Part shown: positions 56,698 to 64,000 of the stretch, piece by piece | Numbering within the stretch: the stretch's first letter is position 1 | How the letters are laid out: every line of letters begins with the position of its first letter | Assembly: GCA_026931325.1 (NCBI GenBank) | Contig: JAIXLO010000177.1 | Location: 1-64,000, forward strand | DNA: 64,000 nt | Source: Chitinophagales bacterium | GTDB lineage: Bacteria > Bacteroidota > Bacteroidia > Chitinophagales > Chitinophagaceae | Direction: 5' to 3' | Translations under genes and position numbers: made by a program | The notes under the pieces: generated by a model | Database searches by the model: none | Told to the model about the DNA's origin: nothing | Seen by the model: only the letters and a program-made list of their open reading frames with translations

Positions 56698-56767
56698 TAG
56701 CAAAAATCTTCCTTAATAAAAGTCATTTTAGCATTGAAAATATGGGCTTTAATTTGAGCATTATAAA

Positions 56768-56803
56768 AAAATAGAGGATACATAAAATTGTATCCTCTAT
56801 TTT
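56768..56803 (-). terminator. Rho-independent terminator after the giant T9SS gene
   Basis: AAAATAGAGGATACA and TGTATCCTCTATTTT form a perfect 15-pair stem; the minus strand continues into a U tract. Stop of the giant gene is at 56822. Confidence 0.88.
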
Positions 56804-56821
56804 AAAAATTATTTTAAATTT

Positions 56822-59800
56822 CTATTCTACTATAATACTTTGAGTATTGTTATAATCTTTACCTTTTATTGCTAATTGATACATACCAGATATTATAGAA
56901 TTTGGTAAAGAAACACTATAAGAAGCTGTTCCACCATTATGGTTTATAGTTGAACTATACATTAATTGTCCTGATAGATTATATATTTGAATTTCATAGT
57001 TTCCTTTTGCAAGGTTTTCTGAAAGTATATTCATTTTTCTATCTTTTATTGGATTAGGATATACAGTTATTGATGATCCTTTTTCACTCATTCTTACTAA
57101 TACAGTAGAACTATATGTTATTTTTCCATCTTTACCAATTGCTTTAATACGATAGTAATTATTGCCTGATAAAGGTGATACATCTAACCAATTATATTTT
57201 TGTTCTGATGATATAGCAGTACCTACTGCAAGAGTATTTCCAACAACAGAAAGTTCATTTACATTACTACCTCTTTCAATTTCATAATTTGAAATATTGC
57301 TTTCTGCAACGCTCCAACCAACATTTACTTTCTTTTCAGTTTGAGTAGCAGCAACATTAATAAATGTTACAGGTAATGCATTATTTGTTTTAAATACTAT
57401 AGCAAAACGAAGATTGTAAGTGTTGGCATTATTGGTAACTGTATAATTATAGGTTGAAGAACTACCCATAGTTAATTGAGTTAGTGTATTAGTATATTTA
57501 TCTAACAAGTATGCCTGTAGTCCATTGTTTTCAAAATGTTCTGTATTTATTTCTATTTGATAATTACCACCTACTGTTGCTCCAGTACCATAATACATAC
57601 GAAGAGTAACAGTGTCATCAGCAACTGCTTGTTGTCTTCCTTCAATACACCATTGCTTATTGCTTTTACTAATAATACTAATATTTTCAAGGCTATTACT
57701 AATTTTTGCTGCATCTTCTGGACCATCTCCATCATTAAAATCACTTCTAAATGCAACTGCTGCTCCATCTCTTAAAGTATAAACTGAAGAATTCCCTTCT
57801 TTCTTATTCAAGTTAATATATATTCTTGATGTTGATGAAGAATTTGCAGAACGGAATGTTTCAGTAAAGTCTCCAGTTGGAGCCTTATGAGATTCTTTAA
57901 AGGTAACTGATGGAGAAGTAGTTGAATTTCTAACAAATATTGCCTGACCTGGTTGTATATATTTATTTGCAGCAGATGCAGCTGGTACTGTAATATCTCC
58001 TACAGAATTATATGTTACATAAACACCACTTAGTTGTACTATATTAGGATCATATAAATAATATGCTGATGAAATATTAGAAGCATCAGCATAAACTAAA
58101 CTCCAATCTACTAAACAAGCATAAGGATTAGGAATAATTGTAAAGCCTGTAGCTGAAGCACTATTTAATTTTACCGAATTATCTGTAACTCCATTAGCTG
58201 TAACTCCTGTTGTTGTAAATGCAACATCTCCTGTAATTAATTTTCCTTTTGTACGAATAATTGCAGGTGCATTCATACCTGTAGGTGTAGGGTTTTGATA
58301 TAAATCAACCAATCTATTTCCACGTATTAAAACTCTATACCCTTTAAAAGGTGAAAGTGTTGTTTTTGTATTTTTAGAAGTTGCTGTACTCCAAGTAGTC
58401 CATACACTTGCACCAGAGCCATTAACATCAAAAGTACTTAAAGAACCAGCACCAGATTGAGTTATATCAAAGCCCGTTGTAGCATCTACTCCACCTGGAT
58501 AGCCTCCTTGTTTCCCTGAAATATGTGTACCATAATAAACACCATTATCTAATCCATTACCTCCACCTTCTTGCCAATTATCATAAATAGTTCCAGTACC
58601 TGGGTGAAGCCCTGCTGCTAAATCTCTATATTGCCTTATACCAGTACCTCCTGTTTGTGGTATATATCTTTCTAATCTAAATGCTGCATTTGTTCCATAA
58701 GTAATATTTCCTGTTGCACCAATTGGCCCTACTTGTGCTGTATTAGCTAAAGAAGTTGAACGTAAAGTAAATAAATAGTTATTAGGTAATCGCAATGTAC
58801 CAGCTTCTATAGATAATAAACCTCTTAAGAAAAAGTTTTGATTATTTAATGTTAGTTGATTGGTTCTATTAATTGTAAAGTTTTTAAACTCAGTTCCATT
58901 AAATACATTATTAGGAATTGTAAATGCATTACCACCTGTAAAACCTGCAGTACCAAAAGAAAGGCTTGAATTGCTACTTAAAGTAATAGTACCTGATGAC
59001 CTCACAAGAGGTGAATTATAAGTATGAAGAGTTAAAGTATTAGAACCAACTACTAATGAACCAGCAGTTAAAGTTATTCTACCAGAAAAAGAAGTATTTC
59101 CTGTTAAACTTACATTACCTGTAGAGTTTATTTCTACATTGTTATATTCAATTGCACTTGATAAGGTTGTTCCAGAACCAACCATTATTATTCTTCCTGT
59201 TGAAGCTGTTTGTGTGCCAGAGCCTGTAACATCTCCACTAATAGTAACTGTAGCATTTGCCCCACGTAAATAAATTGTTGAGTTAGTCATATTTAAATCT
59301 CCACCAACATTTACATTAACCGCAACATTATATATTCTAAATTCACCTGAATTAATATTTAAATCACCACCAACATCAATTGTGCCCGAAGCATTATTAA
59401 CTGAAAAATAACTTGTACCTGCATGTAAATTGAAATCTCCAGAAATTGTGATAGGATTATTTCCCCAATTAGTAGCTCCTGAAGATTTATTTATTGTGAG
59501 ATTGTATATTGTGGTAGGAGTAGTAAAAATTTCATTTGCTATTGTCATAGTAGCTGTTTGAGTACCATCACCAATTAAAATATTAGTTCCAGATGAAGTA
59601 ACTATTTTGCCTACTTGAGCTACTCCATCTCTTTGAAATAGAGCACCATTATATAAAAGAGTTAATGAATTATTTCCTATAACAAAATTTCCTTTAGTTA
59701 ATCTTATAAATCCTACAAAAGATGTGTTACCAACTAAACTAACATTTCCATTAGAATTAATTTCTAAATTATCAAATTCAATATTATTGATTATTGTAGT

Positions 59801-61873
59801 ACCAGAACCAACCATTACTATTACTCCAGTTGAATTTGTTTGAGTACCAGTACCTAAGATATTTCCATTAATAGTTAATGTTGCACTACTATTAATCAAT
59901 CCTAAATTACCATTAATTAATACATTTCCATTCACACTAACATCCACAGCAGTACTAACTCTAAATTCTCCATCATTAATATTTAAGTTTCCACCAACAT
60001 CAATTGTGCCTGAAGCATTATTGACAGAAAAATATCCAGTGCCTTGGTTAATATTTAAATTGCCTGTTAAGGTTATAGGATTGTTTCCCCAAAGTACATA
60101 CGCAGAAGCCCTATCTATTGTAAGGCTACCAGCAGTTGTTGGTGCAGTAAAAGTTTCATTAGGTATTGTAACATTTGTAGTTTGTGTACCATCACCTATA
60201 ACTATGTTTGACCCAGCAACTGTTGTAATAGTCCCTGTTTGTGAAGTTCCATTTCTTTGTATAGGTGTTGCAGTATAAAATAATGATAAAGTATTGTTGC
60301 CAATAACAAATTCACCTAAAGTTAATCTTAAAAAACCATTAATTGTTGTACTTCCATTTAAACTAATGGTTCCAGTAGAATTAATTTCAAGATTACCATA
60401 AGTTATACTTGATGAGATTGAATTGCTTCCACCAGTAAGAATAATTCTATTTCTTGTAGATATTGTACCAGTTACAGAACCACTACCTGTTATATTGCCA
60501 TCAACAGTTACAGTACCAGTAGTAGAATAAAGATTTAATGTTCCTGCAATATGAAGATTACCTGCAAGTAATATACTTGTATTTGCACCAGAAACTCTTC
60601 CTGTTGTTCTAACTTCACTTGTATTATTGATATTCAAATTTCCATTTATAGCAGCATTTGCACTCGCACCTGTAATATTGAATAAAGCTGAATTATTAAC
60701 ATTAACATCACCATTAGCAACAAAGTTATTAGCTGCTGCAATTCTAAGTTCACCAGAATTATTTACGTTTACTGTTCCATTTACCTCTACATCACCGCTT
60801 GCATTATTGATTGAAAAAATGCCAGAATTTACAACTAAATTTCCTGATAATTGTATTGGATTATTACTAAACGAAACAGTATTACCTGAACCTCTATCAA
60901 TTGTTAAACTTGCAAAATTAGCTGGGTTTGAAGTAAACAATGCATTAGGTAATGTACTACTGGCAACAGTAGAAGAACCAAATACAATATTAGCAGATGC
61001 ACCAACTGTTAAAGTTCCACTTGTTCTTGCAAATGGAGATAAAGTACTATTTTGAAAAGTAAGTGTATTATTTCCTATATTAAAGATTCCATTGGTTAAA
61101 GTTATTCTTCCATTAAAAGATAAATCACTTGAAGCTGTTAAAGTAGCAAGTGCATTATTTAAGGTAAATCCTTTATATTCTGCTATGTTAGAAGTTCCTG
61201 ATGTAAGCCCTGTACCATGCAATGAAGCATTAGTCATTGTTAAAGATTGAGTAAAAGTTACAGCATTTAAAGTAAAATTATCAATTCTAAGTACACCATC
61301 TGTTGCATCAGGGTTTGAACCAGCACCATAACCTAATACAATTATATATACATCACTTTTGTTATTAGCAATAGTTCCTAAAGAAAAAGAAACTGTTTGA
61401 AAGCTACCAGTCAAAGCAGGATTAGCAGATATTCTTGTATAAGTAACATCATCATCACTAACATATACATTTACATGGCTTGGCATTTTAGTTCCTATAC
61501 CCATTACGTCCATAGTTAATGTAATAGTAGAAAGGCCTTGTGTATTAAATGGTCCAAATTTTATATGAGGTGTTGTAAGAGCAGCAGTAGCAGCTGGTCT
61601 TCCTCCTGTAGTAAATCCATAATATCCTATAGCCATACCATCAATTGAACCTCCATAATTTGCAGCATTACCAGCTCCATGGGCATCAGTTAAAGAATAA
61701 GTTGATACAGCAGGTGTGCCAATTGTAGAAACAGCTGTTTCAATTGTAGTTTCTACTGTTGTATTTCTTGCATTATTATCTTCAAAATCATAATAACCTA
61801 TTGCTGTTTGCGATTTTAAAAAATTGCCAATAAACAACACTATTAAAAATAGAGTAAATTTTAAAACTTTCAT
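56822..61873 (-). CDS. Giant T9SS-secreted repeat protein (surface adhesin-like)
   Basis: A 1683-residue protein from the ATG at 61873 (the frame continues two codons to a TTG). Signal peptide ends FLKSQ. Residues ~30-210 look like a carbohydrate-binding/jelly-roll type domain (GYYDFEDNNARN). Residues ~220-1050 are about four long beta-rich repeats, each with the motif RxTLTxGxFxIGNNxL, spaced ~258, 208 and 210 residues. After GNNPITLTGNLNIN-type blocks comes a non-repeat region with the AAGLHPGTGTIYDNW stretch, then a fibronectin-like segment, and a T9SS type A sorting domain from VYPNPIKDRKMN to QSIIVE. Function as an adhesin is inferred. Confidence 0.83.
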   Translation of the reverse strand: MKVLKFTLFLIVLFIGNFLKSQTAIGYYDFEDNNARNTTVETTIETAVSTIGTPAVSTYSLTDAHGAGNAANYGGSIDGMAIGYYGFTTGGRPAATAALTTPHIKFGPFNTQGLSTITLTMDVMGIGTKMPSHVNVYVSDDDVTYTRISANPALTGSFQTVSFSLGTIANNKSDVYIIVLGYGAGSNPDATDGVLRIDNFTLNAVTFTQSLTMTNASLHGTGLTSGTSNIAEYKGFTLNNALATLTASSDLSFNGRITLTNGIFNIGNNTLTFQNSTLSPFARTSGTLTVGASANIVFGSSTVASSTLPNALFTSNPANFASLTIDRGSGNTVSFSNNPIQLSGNLVVNSGIFSINNASGDVEVNGTVNVNNSGELRIAAANNFVANGDVNVNNSALFNITGASANAAINGNLNINNTSEVRTTGRVSGANTSILLAGNLHIAGTLNLYSTTGTVTVDGNITGSGSVTGTISTRNRIILTGGSNSISSSITYGNLEINSTGTISLNGSTTINGFLRLTLGEFVIGNNTLSLFYTATPIQRNGTSQTGTITTVAGSNIVIGDGTQTTNVTIPNETFTAPTTAGSLTIDRASAYVLWGNNPITLTGNLNINQGTGYFSVNNASGTIDVGGNLNINDGEFRVSTAVDVSVNGNVLINGNLGLINSSATLTINGNILGTGTQTNSTGVIVMVGSGTTIINNIEFDNLEINSNGNVSLVGNTSFVGFIRLTKGNFVIGNNSLTLLYNGALFQRDGVAQVGKIVTSSGTNILIGDGTQTATMTIANEIFTTPTTIYNLTINKSSGATNWGNNPITISGDFNLHAGTSYFSVNNASGTIDVGGDLNINSGEFRIYNVAVNVNVGGDLNMTNSTIYLRGANATVTISGDVTGSGTQTASTGRIIMVGSGTTLSSAIEYNNVEINSTGNVSLTGNTSFSGRITLTAGSLVVGSNTLTLHTYNSPLVRSSGTITLSSNSSLSFGTAGFTGGNAFTIPNNVFNGTEFKNFTINRTNQLTLNNQNFFLRGLLSIEAGTLRLPNNYLFTLRSTSLANTAQVGPIGATGNITYGTNAAFRLERYIPQTGGTGIRQYRDLAAGLHPGTGTIYDNWQEGGGNGLDNGVYYGTHISGKQGGYPGGVDATTGFDITQSGAGSLSTFDVNGSGASVWTTWSTATSKNTKTTLSPFKGYRVLIRGNRLVDLYQNPTPTGMNAPAIIRTKGKLITGDVAFTTTGVTANGVTDNSVKLNSASATGFTIIPNPYACLVDWSLVYADASNISSAYYLYDPNIVQLSGVYVTYNSVGDITVPAASAANKYIQPGQAIFVRNSTTSPSVTFKESHKAPTGDFTETFRSANSSSTSRIYINLNKKEGNSSVYTLRDGAAVAFRSDFNDGDGPEDAAKISNSLENISIISKSNKQWCIEGRQQAVADDTVTLRMYYGTGATVGGNYQIEINTEHFENNGLQAYLLDKYTNTLTQLTMGSSSTYNYTVTNNANTYNLRFAIVFKTNNALPVTFINVAATQTEKKVNVGWSVAESNISNYEIERGSNVNELSVVGNTLAVGTAISSEQKYNWLDVSPLSGNNYYRIKAIGKDGKITYSSTVLVRMSEKGSSITVYPNPIKDRKMNILSENLAKGNYEIQIYNLSGQLMYSSTINHNGGTASYSVSLPNSIISGMYQLAIKGKDYNNTQSIIVE
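59046..61090 (-). repeat. Long tandem repeats inside the giant T9SS gene
   Basis: The GNN-type motif of each unit begins near 61074, 60300, 59676 and 59046; the last three lie 624 and 630 bases apart. The DNA of units 2 and 3 is closely alike, for example CCACCAACATCAATTGTGCC in both (near 59370 and 59990), so these copies duplicated recently or undergo conversion. Confidence 0.75.
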
Positions 61874-62354
61874 AATCAAAATTATTTTTTAAAAATTGTT
61901 TTATATACAAAATAAAGTTTACAACTCATACTTATCATAAAAAATGGTATCCTCACTTATATAAAAACATATAGTGCAAAGTAAAGCAATTTTATATTAT
62001 TTTAATCAGTTATTTATTCGAAATTAAAAAAATATTTTGTTTTAATATTTTAAAGAACAACTAATAGTCCATAAAAATTTTTACTCTTTAATTTTAGACT
62101 CAAAGTCAATAAAATTATGTTATAAAAATAAGTAAATATGTAAAAATTTTAAAAAAGATATTAGAATTCTTCTAGTGCTTACAATATTTCATAAATAACC
62201 AAGCAATATAGACATTTTAAATAACTCTTATTGCTATCTTTTTATTGCACTTTTCAAATAATAAGTCAATTTTGTCTTTAAAAGATAGACATTTTCATTT
62301 TTTAAGTTTACTTAATCTTATATCTTATATTTGCCCTCCAAAATTTTTACATAA
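61874..62354. other. 481-base intergenic region with divergent promoters
   Basis: No coding ORF is seen. For pdhA on the plus strand there is a -7 element TATATTTG at 62326-62333. For the giant gene, TACTTTGC around 61979 on the minus strand is a weak candidate. The middle is featureless AT-rich DNA. Confidence 0.5.
62326..62333 (+). promoter_or_regulatory. -7 element of the pdhA promoter
   Basis: TATATTTG, an exact TAnnTTTG, followed by GCC; the start of transcription would be near 62340, 15 bases before the GTG start. No good -33 TTTG. Confidence 0.5.
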
Positions 62355-63350
62355 GTGGCAACTAAATTTTCAAAGGAAACCTATTTATATTGGTATGAAT
62401 TAATGCAATTAATTCGCCAATTTGAACTAAAAGCTGAAGAAATGTATAAAATGCATGGAAAAATTCGTGGATTTTTTCATTCTTATGCTGGGCAAGAAGC
62501 TATAGCAGCAGGTTGTATGACTGCTACTAAACAAGAAGATATTTTTATAACTGCTTATAGAGATCATGGATTATCCTTAGCAAAAGGCACTTCTGCTAAT
62601 GCATGTATGGCAGAACTTTATGGAAAAGCTACAGGTTGTGCAAAAGGTAAAGGTGGTAGTATGCACTTTTTTGATGTTAAAAATAATTTTTTTGGTGGAC
62701 ATGGAATTGTAGGAGCACAAATAGGTACAGGTGCAGGTTTAGCTTTTGCAGAAAAATACAAAGAAACGGATAATGTGGTTCTTTGTTTTTTTGGTGATGG
62801 TGCTGCAAGACAAGGTATTCTTCATGAAGCTTTTAATATGGCAATGACTTGGAAGTTGCCAGTAATTTATATCTGCGAAAATAATAATTATGCAATGGGT
62901 ACTTCAATAGAACGTGCAAGTAACATTACTGATATTTACAAATTAGCAGATGCTTATGAAATGCCAGCAGACCAAATTAATGGAATGAACCCTGAATCAG
63001 TACATGAAAGTGTTGCAAGAGCAGTAAAACGTGCAAGAGAAAAAGGAGGGCCAACATTAATTGAAATGAAAACTTATCGTTATAAAGGACACTCAATTAG
63101 CGACCCTCAAAAATATCGTACCAAAGAAGAGGTTGAAGAGTATAAAGAAAAAGATCCAATAGGGCTTGTATATAATACCATATTAGAAAATAATTTTGCC
63201 AATATGGAAGACCTTGCAGCTATAGATGCAAAAGTTGCTAATGTAGTAGAAGCAAGTGTTCAATTTGCTGAAAATAGCCCATTACCAGATGATAGTGAAG
63301 TTTTAAAAGATATTTATATTGATGAAAATTATCCTTTTATTATTGATTAA
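62355..63350 (+). CDS. pdhA: Pyruvate dehydrogenase E1 component, alpha subunit
   Basis: The thiamine-diphosphate-binding half of the E1 heterotetramer that decarboxylates pyruvate. It has 331 residues and starts with GTG. The TPP motif begins FFGDGAARQGILHEAFNMA and ends YICENNNYAMGT; the phosphorylation-loop-type YRYKGHSISDPQKYRTKEE is present. The E1 beta gene is not next to it: the following gene is a TPR protein. Confidence 0.95.
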   Translation: MATKFSKETYLYWYELMQLIRQFELKAEEMYKMHGKIRGFFHSYAGQEAIAAGCMTATKQEDIFITAYRDHGLSLAKGTSANACMAELYGKATGCAKGKGGSMHFFDVKNNFFGGHGIVGAQIGTGAGLAFAEKYKETDNVVLCFFGDGAARQGILHEAFNMAMTWKLPVIYICENNNYAMGTSIERASNITDIYKLADAYEMPADQINGMNPESVHESVARAVKRAREKGGPTLIEMKTYRYKGHSISDPQKYRTKEEVEEYKEKDPIGLVYNTILENNFANMEDLAAIDAKVANVVEASVQFAENSPLPDDSEVLKDIYIDENYPFIID

Positions 63351-63422
63351 TAAAATAAAAAACTTGAACTAATAGTAAAAATCCCCAATTTTGCACGCAT
63401 TTTATAAACAACAAATAATACA

Positions 63423-64000
63423 ATGAGTGAACAAGCAGTAAAGAAAGAATTTTGGCTACAGTTAGAAAGCCTTTGGCAAAAAAATAGTAAAATTATTATT
63501 ATAGTAGTTTCTGCTATCGTTTTAATTGCAGCAGCATTATATGGCTATAAAGAATTTGTAGTATTACCCAAAGAAGAAAAAGCAGCAGAAGCACTATATA
63601 AAGTGCAACAGTGGTATGCAGAAGATTCATCTAACTATGTAATTAATGGAGATACAACAGGAGCAAAAGGTGCTTTGTATATTATTAAAAATTATAGTGG
63701 TACAAAATCAGCAAATCTTGCAAAATTTTATGTTGGTGTTAGTTATTTAAAACTAAAAGATTTTTCAAATGCTATTAAATATTTGAAAGATTTCAACACA
63801 AAATCTTTACCTGTACAAATGGCTGCTTATACTGCATTAGGTCATGCTTATGCTGAGTCAGGTAAAAAAGATGATGCTGTAAATTATTATAAAAAAGCTG
63901 GTAGCACTTTTGAAGATGATAAAGATAACTCTGCTGAAAATTTATTTTTAGCTGCTCAATTATTAGAAACAATGAATAAAAATAAAGAAGCATTAGAGTT
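63423..64000 (+). CDS. Membrane-anchored TPR protein, 3' end outside the window
   Basis: An ATG at 63423 opens a frame still open at the window end (192 codons seen). It starts MSEQAVKKEFWLQLESLWQK, then one membrane helix (IIIIVVSAIVLIAAALYGY), then helical pairs with TPR character: YVGVSYLKLKDFSNAIKYL and YTALGHAYAESGKKDDAVNY. This is the YfgM-like layout, a periplasmic chaperone-associated scaffold. It lies 72 bases after pdhA, in the same direction. Confidence 0.8.
   Translation, partial: MSEQAVKKEFWLQLESLWQKNSKIIIIVVSAIVLIAAALYGYKEFVVLPKEEKAAEALYKVQQWYAEDSSNYVINGDTTGAKGALYIIKNYSGTKSANLAKFYVGVSYLKLKDFSNAIKYLKDFNTKSLPVQMAAYTALGHAYAESGKKDDAVNYYKKAGSTFEDDKDNSAENLFLAAQLLETMNKNKEALE

Noticed and set aside
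60627-61055. Long plus-strand ORF of 142 codons inside the giant T9SS gene
   Set aside because: Antisense shadow of a Thr/Asn/Gly-rich repeat; Leu/Pro/Ala/Val composition is an artefact.
59046-61090. Regular repeats as a possible CRISPR or satellite array
   Set aside because: Units are in frame, over 600 bases long, and encode a continuous protein.
1-64000. Prophage, insertion sequence, integrase or defence island
   Set aside because: No transposase, integrase, phage structural, toxin-antitoxin or restriction gene was seen on either strand.

Overview
The window is chromosomal DNA of a Bacteroidota bacterium, most likely of the order Chitinophagales (Chitinophagaceae-like). The evidence: the DNA is strongly AT-rich (by eye about 70% A+T); four large secreted proteins end in a type IX secretion system (T9SS) sorting domain; several promoters match the Bacteroidota -33 TTTG / -7 TAnnTTTG pattern; and there are Bacteroidota-typical families such as DUF4476, a 29-residue COX24/mS38-like basic protein, a Lys/Ala-rich histone-like protein, and fold-III arginine decarboxylase. 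I see no prophage, insertion sequence, CRISPR array or rRNA operon. One tRNA gene, tRNA-Ser(GCU), is present.

Layout. 1-12 kb is a surface/secretome stretch: a cut-off signal-peptide gene, a tiny protein with a PxDGG-helix-basic tail, a 1453-residue beta-helix T9SS protein, an M1 aminopeptidase, a DUF4476 protein with truA, a small repeat protein and a second T9SS protein. 12-27 kb is mostly housekeeping: DNA repair (ogt), purine salvage (guanine deaminase, punA), rlmB, a fatty-acid desaturase, thyA-folA, recF-mtaB, a SAM hydrolase-family protein, an SDR, a secreted FKBP isomerase, arginine decarboxylase and rpmI-rplT. 27.8-30.5 kb is a T9SS metalloprotease broken by a one-base frameshift. 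30.5-43 kb holds ACBP, TPR proteins, hppD, cobalamin adenosyltransferase, an ABC ATPase, clpC, a STAS-like protein, comF-radA, rng, an mS38-like gene and an HU-family gene. 43-45.3 kb carries a conserved-looking but functionally undefined pair, a class I glutamine amidotransferase followed by an ATP-grasp-like protein. 45.9-50.2 kb is rpoC without rpoB beside it, then tRNA-Ser, ddl, a PASTA protein, a rhodanese, rplU-rpmA, a histone-like gene, an LptF/G permease and citrate synthase. 56.8-61.9 kb is a 1683-residue T9SS protein built of long internal repeats. The window ends in pdhA and a truncated membrane-anchored TPR gene.

How genes fit together. thyA and folA form the dTMP/folate pair. The guanine deaminase and punA together salvage purines. 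The T9SS clients share the same N-terminal signal peptide plus C-terminal sorting domain logic, but no T9SS machinery gene is in view. Gene order is unusually scrambled for core operons: rpoC is separated from rpoB, and rpmI-rplT from infC/thrS. Each of these has its own apparent promoter and a structured or long leader.

The best candidates for something undescribed are the amidotransferase/ATP-grasp pair at 43.1-45.2 kb, the mutually exclusive hairpins ahead of rng, and the leader of the solitary rpoC. Two genes look broken: one by a one-base frameshift in a short homopolymer run (30253-30256), one by an in-frame TGA (14709-14711).
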